DNA of 64,000 nucleotides from Brevundimonas huaxiensis (lineage in GTDB: Bacteria > Pseudomonadota > Alphaproteobacteria > Caulobacterales > Caulobacteraceae), in contig NZ_JABBJE010000002.1 of the NCBI RefSeq assembly GCF_014218725.1, positions 124,001-188,000 on the forward strand. Direction: 5' to 3'. This document shows, one piece after another, positions 1 to 7,626 of this stretch. The position numbers were made by a program, and so were the translations under genes. Position 1 is the stretch's first letter, and each line of letters opens with the position of its first letter. The notes under the pieces are model-generated. The model searched no databases. It was not told the DNA's origin and saw nothing but the letters and a program-made list of their open reading frames with translations.

Positions 1-51
1 CCGCGTTTTCGGACGCGGCCCTTGCCTTGTGTGAATCATCTAAATCTGTAG

Positions 52-72
52 GTCAACCGTGGTCAGGTTGAC
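52..72 (-). terminator. Hairpin after the CobW-family gene
   Basis: Arms GTCAACC and GGTTGAC pair perfectly over 7 bp around a 7-base loop, immediately past the stop of the minus-strand CobW-family gene. There is no clear T-run, so this is a weak intrinsic-terminator candidate. Bases 1-18 hold a second small hairpin (CCGCGT/ACGCGG) that may belong to a gene outside the window. Confidence 0.4.
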
Positions 73-73
73 G

Positions 74-1201
74 TTAGGCGGCGCAGGCCTCGAAGCCGGC
101 CTTCAGCGCGGCTTCGTCCAGATCGCGGCCGATGAAGACGGCGCGGCTCCAGCGGCGTTCGGCGACGCCCCATTCGCGTTGCAGGTCGCCTTCCAGGATC
201 ATGTGCACGGCCTGGAAGACCACGCGGCGGTTCTCGCCCTTGACGTCGATGATGCCCTTGGCGCGCAGGATGTTCTGACCCTGCTCGCCCAGCAGCCGGT
301 CCAGCCAGGCGGTGAATTTCGCCCCGTCCAGCGGCCGATCCAGCGACAGGGAGATGCCCTTGATGTCGTCCTGGTGGGCGTGGCCTCGCGCGCCGTGGGC
401 GTGATCATGCGCGTGGTCGTGGTGATGATGATCGTGCCCATGGTCGTGGTCGTGATGGTCGTGGCCGCAGTGCTCGTCATGCACATGGCCGTCCGCGCCG
501 TGCGGCGGGTTCACGAAGTCCGGCTTGACCTCGAGAATGCGCTCCAGATCGAAGGCGCCCAGACCCAGCACCTGATCCAGCGGCACGTTCGAGCGCTCAG
601 CCCGCACGATGGGCGCCAGCGGGTTCAGCGCCCGCAGACGCGCCTCGACCGCGTTCAGTTCGTCGGCGGTCGCCAGATCGACCTTGTTCAGGATGATCCG
701 GTCGGCGAAGGCCACCTGCTCGCGCGCCTCCTTGGAATCGTCCAGGCGCGCCATCACATGTTTGGCGTCGACCAGGGTCGTGACGCTGTCCAGCTGGGTC
801 TTGGCCTTGACGTCCTCGTCCACGAAGAAGGTCTGGGCCACCGGACCGGGGTCGGCCAGGCCCGTCGTCTCCACGATGATGGCGTCGAAGGCCGGCTTGC
901 CGGGACGCTGGCGCTTCATCAGGCCGGCGACCACGCGGATCAGGTCGCCCCGCACCGTGCAGCAGACGCAGCCGTTGTTCATCTCAAACACATCCTCGTC
1001 GGCGCCGACCACTAGGTCGTTGTCGATGCCGATCTCACCGAACTCGTTGACGATGACGGCGTAGCGCTTGCCGTGATCCTCGGTCAGGATTCGGTTCAGC
1101 AGCGTCGTCTTGCCCGCACCGAGATAGCCGGTCAGGACAGTGACGGGAATCTTGCTGTTGGCGGAAGCGGTCGAGGTCGGGGCGGCGAGGGTGTCGGTCA
1201 T
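74..1201 (-). CDS. CobW/COG0523-family GTP-binding metal chaperone, His-rich
   Basis: This is a 375-residue member of the G3E GTPase family, whose members use GTP to hand metal (Zn or Co) to client proteins. The P-loop GYLGAGKTT sits at about residues 25-33. The family CxCC metal motif appears as NNGCVCC at about 75-81, and the guanine-specificity motif NKVD near 172. Between the GTPase domain and the C-terminal CobW domain there is a His/Asp-rich run (about residues 238-270) that probably binds several metal ions. The gene follows a PhnA-like gene and nadE on the same strand and may be co-transcribed with them. No cobalamin genes are nearby, so a zinc role is more likely than cobaltochelatase support. 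That is inference; the exact client is unknown. Confidence 0.88.
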   Translation of the reverse strand: MTDTLAAPTSTASANSKIPVTVLTGYLGAGKTTLLNRILTEDHGKRYAVIVNEFGEIGIDNDLVVGADEDVFEMNNGCVCCTVRGDLIRVVAGLMKRQRPGKPAFDAIIVETTGLADPGPVAQTFFVDEDVKAKTQLDSVTTLVDAKHVMARLDDSKEAREQVAFADRIILNKVDLATADELNAVEARLRALNPLAPIVRAERSNVPLDQVLGLGAFDLERILEVKPDFVNPPHGADGHVHDEHCGHDHHDHDHGHDHHHHDHAHDHAHGARGHAHQDDIKGISLSLDRPLDGAKFTAWLDRLLGEQGQNILRAKGIIDVKGENRRVVFQAVHMILEGDLQREWGVAERRWSRAVFIGRDLDEAALKAGFEACAA

Positions 1202-1242
1202 AGGCCGCTAGATGGCGGCTGCATCGCGCGAAGGGAAGAGGG

Positions 1243-1467
1243 TCAGGCCTTCTTCACGAACTCGGTGCGCAGGACCAGGCCGCGCACCTTCTCCACATTG
1301 GCCTCGATCTCGTCCGGATCGCCGGTCAGGCGGATGGTCTTGACCAGCGTCCCGCGCTTCAGCGTGACCCCGCCCGATCCCTTGACCTTCAGATTCTTGA
1401 TCAGGGTCACGCTGTCGCCGTCAGCCAGGAGGTTGCCGTTGGAATCTTTGGTCACGTCGTCGGTCAT
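1243..1467 (-). CDS. Short PhnA-like (YjdM C-terminal domain) protein
   Basis: The 74-residue product matches the C-terminal SH3-like half of PhnA/YjdM: the pattern KDSNGNLLADGDSVTLIK near the start and EFVKKA at the end are characteristic. The N-terminal zinc ribbon of the full-length family (about 110 residues) is absent. PhnA proteins are often labelled alkylphosphonate utilisation, but this domain has no proven catalytic role, so the function is unknown. I chose the ATG at 1467, which begins MTDDVTKD; a longer frame to 1500 would run into a strong hairpin. It lies 41 bases ahead of the CobW-family gene and may share its transcript. Confidence 0.75.
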   Translation of the reverse strand: MTDDVTKDSNGNLLADGDSVTLIKNLKVKGSGGVTLKRGTLVKTIRLTGDPDEIEANVEKVRGLVLRTEFVKKA

Positions 1468-1489
1468 GGCCAAGCTTCTAGGGCCGCGT

Positions 1490-1514
1490 CTCCTCCCCAT
1501 GCAATGGGGAGGAG
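1490..1514 (-). terminator. Strong hairpin between nadE and the PhnA-like gene
   Basis: CTCCTCCCCAT (1490-1500) pairs perfectly with ATGGGGAGGAG (1504-1514) around a 3-base loop, just past the nadE stop. There is no T-run, so it may attenuate or protect RNA ends rather than terminate fully. The sequence GTCTCCTCCCCA recurs in the hairpin near 17322, which suggests a dispersed repeat. Confidence 0.5.
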
Positions 1515-1518
1515 ATGG

Positions 1519-3558
1519 TCAGTCCGGTTCGTTTGCGTCCAGCTCGTCCAGCCACACCCGCGCATTGCCGTCCGACGGCGCGCGCCAGTCGCCGCGCGGC
1601 GACAGCGATCCGCCGGTGACCACCTTGGGCCCGTTCGGCAGGGCCGAGCGCTTGAACTGGGCGGTCTGGAAGAAGCGGATCAGGAACTTCCTCAGCCAGC
1701 CCTTGATCGTCGCCAAATCGTATTCGACCTTTTCGTCGTCCGGCGTATTCGCCGGCCATTCACCCGCGCCCGCATCGCTCCAGGCCTGATGCGCCAGGAA
1801 GGCGACCTTGGACGGCGTCATCCCGAACCGGCTGATGTAGAACAGGAAGAAGTCGTTCAGCGCATAGGGGCCGACGGTTTCTTCCGTCGACTGGATCACC
1901 CCATCCTTGGCCGGCACCAGCTCGGGCGAGATCTCGGTATCCAGAATGGCGTGCAGCGTGTCGCGCGCGCCCGCGCCGATCAGGTCGCCCGCCGCCACCC
2001 AGCGGATCAGGTGCCGGATCAACGTCTTCGCCACCCCGCCGTTGACGTTGTAATGGCTCATATGGTCGCCGACGCCATAGGTGGCCCAACCCAGCGCCAG
2101 TTCCGACAGGTCCCCGGTCCCCAGCACGAAGGCTTTGTGCTGATTGGCCAGCCGGAACAGATAGTCGGTCCTCAGGCCCGCCTGCACGTTCTCGAAGGTG
2201 ATGTCGTGCACCGGCTGCCCCTCGGCGTAGGGGTGGCCGATGTCCTTGAACATCTGTTCGGCGGCGGGGCGGATGTCGATCTCGGCGCCCGTGACGCCCA
2301 GCGCGGTCATCAGGGCCCAGGCGTTGGACTTGGTCCCGTCTGAGGTCGCGAACCCCGGCATGGTGAAGCCCAGGATATTGGTCCGCGGCAGATCCAGCCG
2401 GTCGAAGGCGCGACACGCGACCAGCAGGGCCTGGGTCGAATCCAGCCCGCCGGACACGCCGATCACCAGCGACCTGGCGCCAGTCGCCGTCATGCGGCGC
2501 ATCAGCCCCTGAACCTGGATATTGAAGGCCTCATAGCAATCCTGATCCAGCCGCCCGGCGTCGTCCGGCACGAAGGGGAACCGGTCCAGCGGCCGGATCA
2601 GTTCGCTGGCCTCATGGTCCTCGCGCGCCATGAAGGGCACGACCGTCGCCGCCTCGCCTTCGTTTCTAGCGCATTCGGCGAAGGTGCCGTTGCGCAACCG
2701 GTCCAGCCCGATCCGGTCCACGTCCACGTCGGCGATCGTCAGATGGCTCTCCAGGGCGAACCGCTCGCCTTCGGCCAGCTTCGACCCCAGTTCATGGATC
2801 GTCGCCTGCCCATCCCAGGCCAGGTCGGTGGTGCTCTCGCCCCAGCCCGAGGCGGCGAAGACATAGGCCGACAGGGTCCGCGCTGAATGGCTGGCGCTCA
2901 GCATCGCCCGCTCGTCCGCCTTGCCGATGACGATGTTGGACGCCGACAGGTTCAGCAGGATCCGCGCGCCCGCCAGCGCCGCCCGTGTCGAAGGCGGCAG
3001 CGGCGCCCAATAGTCCTCGCAGATCTCAACCGAGAAGACGAAGCCCGGCCGGTTGACCGCCTCGAACAAAAGGCCCGGCGCAAAATCCACCGTCTCGCCG
3101 TTCAGCGCGATCACGTCCTCGGCGCGCGCCGTCGCCGGCGCGAACCAGCGTTTCTCATAGTATTCGCGGTAGTTGGGCAGATAGGTCTTGGGCACGACCC
3201 CCAGCACCTCGCCCGCCCCGATAACCACGGCGCAGTTATATAGGGCGTCGCCGTTGCGGATCGGCGCCCCGACCACCGCCACGACGTCCGCCTCGGCCGT
3301 CGCCTCCGCGACCACGGCGATCTGCCGCTCGACCTCGTCCAGCAGCGCCGCCTGCATATGCAGATCGTCGATCGCATAGGCCGACAGCGACAGCTCGGGA
3401 AAGACCATCAGGTCCACGCCCTGCTCGCCCGCCTGACGGATCAGCGCGACGTGATCTTGCCCGTTCGCCTTGGGGTCGCCCACATGGCTGACCGGTGTCG
3501 CCGCCGCCACGCGCACGAAGCCGTGGGTCTTGGGAGAATGGAACAGAGCATCAGCCAT
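1519..3558 (-). CDS. nadE: Glutamine-dependent NAD+ synthetase
   Basis: Catalyses the last step of NAD synthesis: ATP-dependent amidation of deamido-NAD using ammonia released from glutamine. The N-terminal nitrilase-type glutaminase domain shows the Glu-Lys-Cys triad: Glu in FPELSLSAY (about residue 54), Lys in VPKTYLP (about 122) and Cys in EICEDYW (about 178). The C-terminal synthetase domain has the PP-loop SGGLDST near residue 367. An in-frame ATG exists at 3603, but starting at 3558 gives 679 residues beginning close to the conserved HGFVRVAAAT, which fits the actinobacterial-type long NadE. The gene is the upstream member of a minus-strand group with the PhnA-like and CobW-family genes. 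The family assignment is secure; the start is less so. Confidence 0.93.
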   Translation of the reverse strand: MADALFHSPKTHGFVRVAAATPVSHVGDPKANGQDHVALIRQAGEQGVDLMVFPELSLSAYAIDDLHMQAALLDEVERQIAVVAEATAEADVVAVVGAPIRNGDALYNCAVVIGAGEVLGVVPKTYLPNYREYYEKRWFAPATARAEDVIALNGETVDFAPGLLFEAVNRPGFVFSVEICEDYWAPLPPSTRAALAGARILLNLSASNIVIGKADERAMLSASHSARTLSAYVFAASGWGESTTDLAWDGQATIHELGSKLAEGERFALESHLTIADVDVDRIGLDRLRNGTFAECARNEGEAATVVPFMAREDHEASELIRPLDRFPFVPDDAGRLDQDCYEAFNIQVQGLMRRMTATGARSLVIGVSGGLDSTQALLVACRAFDRLDLPRTNILGFTMPGFATSDGTKSNAWALMTALGVTGAEIDIRPAAEQMFKDIGHPYAEGQPVHDITFENVQAGLRTDYLFRLANQHKAFVLGTGDLSELALGWATYGVGDHMSHYNVNGGVAKTLIRHLIRWVAAGDLIGAGARDTLHAILDTEISPELVPAKDGVIQSTEETVGPYALNDFFLFYISRFGMTPSKVAFLAHQAWSDAGAGEWPANTPDDEKVEYDLATIKGWLRKFLIRFFQTAQFKRSALPNGPKVVTGGSLSPRGDWRAPSDGNARVWLDELDANEPD

Positions 3559-3649
3559 CGGATCGTCCGCATCACCCGGCCCGCGCCGGTCGTCAGCCTT
3601 CATATAGGCGCGAATGATGAAGGGACGGAAACGACTTCATGCCTGTACT

Positions 3650-3821
3650 CTTTCGTCATCCTCCGACGCGCAGCGACCGGGGGGGGGGGGCAGCGGCGCG
3701 CGAGAGCGCGAACCTGTCGTGCACGCCAGGCTTCAAACATTCGCCCAGCCGACGCATCGCCTTCGGCGCTGCTGGGTCCCACGGTCTGCGCCGTCACCGG
3801 CTTGCTGGAGGATGACGAAAG
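3650..3821 (+). repeat. 172-bp dispersed element with terminal inverted repeats, copy A
   Basis: The ends are perfect 15-bp inverted repeats: CTTTCGTCATCCTCC at 3650-3664 and its complement at 3807-3821. A second element of exactly the same length lies at 29648-29819 in the opposite orientation. The cores match closely: about 28 of 29 bases around 3691-3719 agree. The layout resembles a MITE or the long palindromic intergenic repeats (CIR elements) reported from Caulobacter, but I cannot assign it to a named family from sequence alone. It encodes no protein. Confidence 0.7.
3679..3690. repeat. Homopolymer run of 12 G
   Basis: Twelve consecutive G residues lie inside repeat copy A. The matching place in copy B has no such run (it reads ACTGGGAACCCAG on the corresponding strand), so the run expanded here or is a sequencing or assembly artefact. 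Its length may be unstable. Confidence 0.8.
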
Positions 3822-3962
3822 CGAAATGACGGCAGCCATCCTAACCGGCGGCTCCAAAACTCGCGCTTTCAACGGCTTGCCGGTTTCTCGCGACCTTCCG
3901 CCATCGTCGATTTTGCGGGGGTGTATACTCCTCGCTTTCGCACGCACGCTGACAGGGAGGCC

Positions 3963-3992
3963 TCGATTTCAGACCAATTAGACGAATTAGAC
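3963..3992 (+). promoter_or_regulatory. 30-bp motif in front of ftsY, shared with folE
   Basis: This stretch contains about two and a half copies of the 9-base unit AATTAGACG. It matches the reverse complement of 51268-51297 at 29 of 30 positions. It ends 90 bases before the ftsY ATG, and the other copy ends 99 bases before the folE ATG, both in the same orientation relative to the gene. The spacing suggests an upstream activator or repressor site; the cognate protein is unknown. Confidence 0.55.
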
Positions 3993-4081
3993 GGTGTTTT
4001 TGTCGCCGACCGTCCGAAACGTCGCGGACGACCTTCGCGAATGCGGATGACGTTGGCCTTCGCCCCCGCTAAAGCCACTGC

Positions 4082-5017
4082 ATGAACGACACGCCGAAAA
4101 AGGGCTGGTTCCAGCGCCTGTCCGCTGGGCTCTCGCGCTCCTCCAGACAGATGACCGATCAGGTCGTCGCCACCTTCGTCAAGGAACCGCTGTCCGAGGC
4201 CTCGCTGGAGCAGCTGGAGGAGCATTTGCTGGAGAGCGATCTCGGCCCGGCCGCCTCGGCCCGGATCGTCGAACGCTTTCGCGCGCTGAAGTTTGGCAAG
4301 GACGCGCCCGAGCGCGAGGTCAAGGAGGCGCTGGCCGAGGCGGTCGCCGCCGAACTGTCGCCGCGCCAGGCGACCTTCGACCCTCTGTCCGGCCCCAAAC
4401 CCTATGTCGTTCTGTTCGTCGGGGTGAACGGATCGGGCAAGACCACGACGCTCGGTAAGATCGCCGCCGATCTGACGGGCAAGGGCGCCAAGGTGATGAT
4501 CGTGGCCGGCGACACCTTCCGCGCCGCCGCCCGCGAACAGCTTAAGGTCTGGGCCGAGCGCTCGGGCGCCGACTTCGAGAGCCGTCGCGACGGCGCCGAT
4601 GCCGCGGGCCTGGCCTTCGACGCCTATACCAAGGCGCGGGCCGAAGGCTATGACGTCGTCCTGATCGACACCGCCGGCCGGCTTCAGAACAAGTCCGCCC
4701 TGATGGACGAACTGCTCAAGATCGTCCGCGTGCTGAAGAAGGTCGATCCCGAGGCGCCGCACGACACGCTGCTGGTGCTGGACGCCACCGTCGGCCGCAA
4801 CGCCCTGGCCCAGGAACAGATCTTCGGCCGCACCGCCTTCGTGACCGGCGTAGTCATGACCAAGCTGGACGGCACGGCGCGCGGCGGCGTGCTGGTGCCG
4901 GTGGCCCAGGCGTCGGACGCCCCCCTGATGCTGATCGGCGTCGGCGAAGGGGTCGAGGATTTGCAACCGTTCGACGCCCGCGCCTTCTCCCGCTCACTGG
5001 TGGGACTGGAAGACTGA
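4082..5017 (+). CDS. ftsY: Signal recognition particle receptor FtsY
   Basis: SRP-family GTPase that docks ribosome-nascent chain-SRP complexes at the inner membrane. The 311-residue protein has the NG-domain layout: a helical N domain (about 20-100), the P-loop GVNGSGKTTT (about 113-122), DTFRAAA, DTAGR near 195 and the TKLDGTARGG closing motif near 260. The long acidic A domain of the E. coli protein is absent, as in most alphaproteobacteria. The gene is followed 1 base later by yciB, so the two are likely co-transcribed. The RNA partner (SRP RNA) is in the same window near 29.9 kb. Confidence 0.97.
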   Translation: MNDTPKKGWFQRLSAGLSRSSRQMTDQVVATFVKEPLSEASLEQLEEHLLESDLGPAASARIVERFRALKFGKDAPEREVKEALAEAVAAELSPRQATFDPLSGPKPYVVLFVGVNGSGKTTTLGKIAADLTGKGAKVMIVAGDTFRAAAREQLKVWAERSGADFESRRDGADAAGLAFDAYTKARAEGYDVVLIDTAGRLQNKSALMDELLKIVRVLKKVDPEAPHDTLLVLDATVGRNALAQEQIFGRTAFVTGVVMTKLDGTARGGVLVPVAQASDAPLMLIGVGEGVEDLQPFDARAFSRSLVGLED

Positions 5018-5018
5018 C

Positions 5019-5639
5019 ATGACCGAGACGCCGAAAAAGGCTTCCAACATCCGCCAGGCCGTCGATTTCGGCGCGCTTGTGGCCTTCATGGCCGCCTATG
5101 CGATCAACCGATTCGCGCGCGGTCTGGACGGGCAGGAAGCCCTGGTTCAGGCGACGTGGGTCCTGGTCGGCGCCTCGCTGATCGCCCTGATCGTCGGCTA
5201 TGTGGTCGAGCGTCGTCTGGCCCCCCTGCCGCTGCTGACCGGCGGCTTCGCCCTGATCTTCGGCGTGCTGACCATCGTCTTCCACGATCCGAACCTGTTG
5301 AAGATCAAGCTGTCGATCCAGAACGGCCTGCTGGCGGTCGTTCTGCTGGGGTCGCTGCCGCTGAACCGCTATCCGTTCAAATATCTGCTGGGCGAGGCGA
5401 TCCGCATCACCGACGCGGGCTGGCGCGGGCTGACCCTGCGTTACGGCCTGTATTTCGCCGCCGTCTGCATAATCAACGAGATCGTCTGGCGCACCCAGTC
5501 CGACGACACATGGGTCGCCTTCCGCGGCGGACTGTGGATCGCCTCGGCCGTGTTCGGCGTCTGGCAGGTCTTCTTCATCATGAAGCACCTGATCAAGGAC
5601 GACGAGCCGGCCCCCGTCTCGCCCGACACGGGGCTCTAG
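5019..5639 (+). CDS. yciB: Inner-membrane septation protein A (YciB/IspZ family)
   Basis: A 206-residue polytopic membrane protein with about five or six hydrophobic segments. The family pattern FHDPNLLKIKLSIQN (about residues 88-102) and the later NEIVWR with a downstream Trp-rich segment identify YciB/IspZ. E. coli YciB affects envelope integrity and interacts with cell-elongation and division proteins; the biochemical role is unclear. The start lies 1 base after the ftsY stop, an arrangement common in alphaproteobacteria. Confidence 0.93.
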   Translation: MTETPKKASNIRQAVDFGALVAFMAAYAINRFARGLDGQEALVQATWVLVGASLIALIVGYVVERRLAPLPLLTGGFALIFGVLTIVFHDPNLLKIKLSIQNGLLAVVLLGSLPLNRYPFKYLLGEAIRITDAGWRGLTLRYGLYFAAVCIINEIVWRTQSDDTWVAFRGGLWIASAVFGVWQVFFIMKHLIKDDEPAPVSPDTGL

Positions 5640-5737
5640 GGCGCGAGCGGAACTGTCACGGAACCGACGCGCTTTCCCCGTCAAATCGTAAAGCAGAGCT
5701 GATACGTGTTCGGACGAAACTTCAGGGGAGCGGCGCG

Positions 5738-6343
5738 ATGGTGAAGGCGGGAAAAGCGGCAAGGAAGGTCGGCCCCCTGGCCACCTCGCCCAGCCACCTG
5801 ATGCACCGCGCCTTGCAGCTGGCGCTCGACATCTATGCCGAGGAGACCGGCGCCGACGGCCTGACCCAGCGCCAGTTCGCGGTGCTGGAGGCGGTCTCGA
5901 TCAAGGCCGGCCTGACCCAGACCGAACTGGTGCGGATGACCGGCATCGATCGCTCGACCCTGGCCGATCTGGTCGCGCGCATGACGACCAAGGGCCTGCT
6001 GGAGCGGGAACGCTCGACCCTGGATGCGCGCGCCAAGGCGGTGCGTCTGTCGGCTGAGGGCGCCGCCCGTCTGGAGGCCGCCCGCCCGCTGGTCGAGGCC
6101 GCCGACAAGCGGATCATGGCCCTGCTGCCCAAGGGCCAGCGCGAGACCTTCCTCAATCAGCTGGCCGATCTGGCCGCCGCCGCCGACGCCGCCCCTGACG
6201 CCGCCAAGGCCGAGGCCAAGGCGGCCAAGAAGGCGCTGAAGGCGGTCGAGAAAGAAGCCAAGAGGGCCGAGAAGGCCGCCAAAAAGGCCGACCGCCCCGC
6301 CAAGGTCAAGAAGCCCAAGCTGAAGCTGGTGGAGCCGACCTAG
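5738..6343 (+). CDS. MarR-family transcriptional regulator with Lys/Ala-rich tail
   Basis: The 201-residue protein has a winged-helix MarR core: LTQRQFAVLEAV, then the recognition helix region TQTELVRMTGIDRSTLADLVARM (written here as positions 64-86) and a wing with RDARAK-like charge at about 95-105. From about residue 155 the protein becomes a low-complexity Lys/Ala tail (AKKALKAVEKEAKRAEKAA) that could bind DNA or RNA nonspecifically. The ATG at 5738 follows an AGGGGAG ribosome site; longer frames begin inside yciB. The neighbours give no clear target. The tail is unusual for MarR proteins and recalls the histone-H1-like tails of some GC-rich bacteria. Confidence 0.82.
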   Translation: MVKAGKAARKVGPLATSPSHLMHRALQLALDIYAEETGADGLTQRQFAVLEAVSIKAGLTQTELVRMTGIDRSTLADLVARMTTKGLLERERSTLDARAKAVRLSAEGAARLEAARPLVEAADKRIMALLPKGQRETFLNQLADLAAAADAAPDAAKAEAKAAKKALKAVEKEAKRAEKAAKKADRPAKVKKPKLKLVEPT

Positions 6344-6738
6344 CGCGTCTTGCGCAGCCGTTTGGCGTTGGCGGTCGCCGTCTTGTGGATCGGGGCCAGC
6401 GCCTCGGCCTGAGCCTTCAGAAGTTCGCCGTTCAGGGTCATGGCCTGGGCCGCCGCCCGGCTCCACCAGCTAATGGCGTAGCTGAACTGGGCCTCGGCCG
6501 CCTGGGCCGGGGTGCGGGCCTGGGTCACAGCCGCCGCCGCCCGCAGGGCATGGGCGCTCTCGTCCAGCGCCACGCGCCCCAGCCGCTGACCGATGGCCCC
6601 GGCGCTGGCGGCCATGGCGTCGGCGGAGGCGGACAGCGCCTCGGTCTTCTCGGAACTCATCAGCGACAGTTCCCTGAGGTCCTGCCCCTTGGCGCTGGTC
6701 AGGCCCTGCGCCATCAGGCCGGTGCGGGCCGCGATCAC
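6340..6738 (-). CDS. Phasin-family-like protein
   Basis: A 132-residue, almost wholly helical Ala-rich protein with the pattern AISWWSRAAAQAMTLNGELL and a closing EALAPIHKTATANAKR, typical of phasin_2-type proteins that coat polyhydroxyalkanoate granules. A PHA depolymerase gene is present at 23.6 kb, so a granule role fits. The GTG at 6738 is the first standard start. However, the frame stays open to a CTG at 6810 that overlaps the stop of the creatininase-family gene (C-TGA), and would add 24 residues (TRKTPTAASAAVVG...). Translational coupling from that CTG is possible. The 3' end overlaps the MarR gene stop on the other strand. Confidence 0.6.
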   Translation of the reverse strand: MIAARTGLMAQGLTSAKGQDLRELSLMSSEKTEALSASADAMAASAGAIGQRLGRVALDESAHALRAAAAVTQARTPAQAAEAQFSYAISWWSRAAAQAMTLNGELLKAQAEALAPIHKTATANAKRLRKTR

Positions 6739-6806
6739 CTCGGCCGAGGCGGCTAGGATTTCGGCGCCGACGACGGCGGCGCTGGCGGCTGTGGGCGTCT
6801 TGCGGG

Positions 6807-7580
6807 TCAGAGCGACGCTCCCGGTTGGGTCTCTGCGGCGAAGGCCGCGATGTCACTCAACAGGGCGGGGACCGCCGCGTCGATGATCTGCTGGCCCTTC
6901 TCGGGGCTGGCCTGGCCTGGGTCCGAGCCGATCCGGCCGTCGGGGAAGCGGGCGCGATAGTCGAGGGCGTCGCGGATCGGCCCGTTCGGCGCGATCTGCG
7001 GGCTGTAGTCGGCGGTCTTGATCCGCTCGGGATAGGCGGCCTGCGTCACCGCGATCTCGGATGGGGTGGCGTGCATGCCGTGGCCGGTCGGGAACAGGCG
7101 GTTGCACAGGCCATTGACGCCGGGCAGGTCCCACCAGTTCTTCAGCTTCAGGACGAAGGGCGGGCTGTCCTCGACGAAGCTCCACTCTGCGTAGATTTCC
7201 GAGATCGTCGCCTCGATGGTCGCGACGTTCCCGCCGTGACCGTTCAGGAAGTAAATCCGCTCGAACCCGTGACGGCTCAGGGACGACACCCAGTCGGTGA
7301 TCGCGGCCATGAAGGTCGAGGGGCGCAGGCTGATGGTGCCGGCGAAGGCCAGGTGATGCTGGGCCATGCCGATGTTGAAGGTCGGGGCCACGATCAGGTC
7401 AGCGTCGGTCTTCTCGGCCGCATGGGCGATGATTTCGGGGCACAGCCAATCGGTGCCCAGAAGCCCCGTCGGCCCGTGCTGCTCGTTGGAGCCGATGGGC
7501 ACGACCACCGTCCTGGACAGCGGACCGCCGTCGTTCAGTCGCGCATCGATTTCGGGCCAGGAGGACAGGTGGATCAGCAT
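6807..7580 (-). CDS. Creatininase-family amidohydrolase
   Basis: The 257-residue protein has the creatininase/MftE-type fold: VVVPIGSNEQHGPTG near the start (Glu and His metal ligands), TDWL (Asp ligand), FLNGHGGN near residues 115-122 and GHGMHATPSEIA near 171, where further metal ligands and the catalytic Glu lie. Family members hydrolyse creatinine or formamidopyrimidine-type amides, or act in peptide maturation. Nothing here fixes the substrate. I chose the ATG at 7580 (MLIHLSSWPEI) because the upstream extension is low-complexity Pro/Arg. Its stop overlaps the possible CTG start of the phasin-like gene. Confidence 0.85.
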   Translation of the reverse strand: MLIHLSSWPEIDARLNDGGPLSRTVVVPIGSNEQHGPTGLLGTDWLCPEIIAHAAEKTDADLIVAPTFNIGMAQHHLAFAGTISLRPSTFMAAITDWVSSLSRHGFERIYFLNGHGGNVATIEATISEIYAEWSFVEDSPPFVLKLKNWWDLPGVNGLCNRLFPTGHGMHATPSEIAVTQAAYPERIKTADYSPQIAPNGPIRDALDYRARFPDGRIGSDPGQASPEKGQQIIDAAVPALLSDIAAFAAETQPGASL

Positions 7581-7626
7581 GAAGGCGGTCTCAAGCGACA
7601 GGGTGGGCGACTGTAGCGCGCCGGGC

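Larger units (their letters stand above)
3604..4081. other. Intergenic region between nadE and ftsY
   Basis: This 478-base stretch separates two divergent genes. I see no credible protein. It contains a 172-bp terminal-inverted-repeat element (3650-3821) with a 12-G run inside it, and a 30-base motif (3963-3992) that recurs in front of folE. Bases 3822-3962 hold nothing I recognise. The promoter of ftsY presumably lies in 3990-4080. Confidence 0.7.

Noticed and set aside
3600-3947. Open 115-codon frame on the minus strand between nadE and ftsY
   Set aside because: It runs through the 172-bp inverted-repeat element, has low-complexity Arg/Ser content and no protein-like pattern; repeat DNA explains it.
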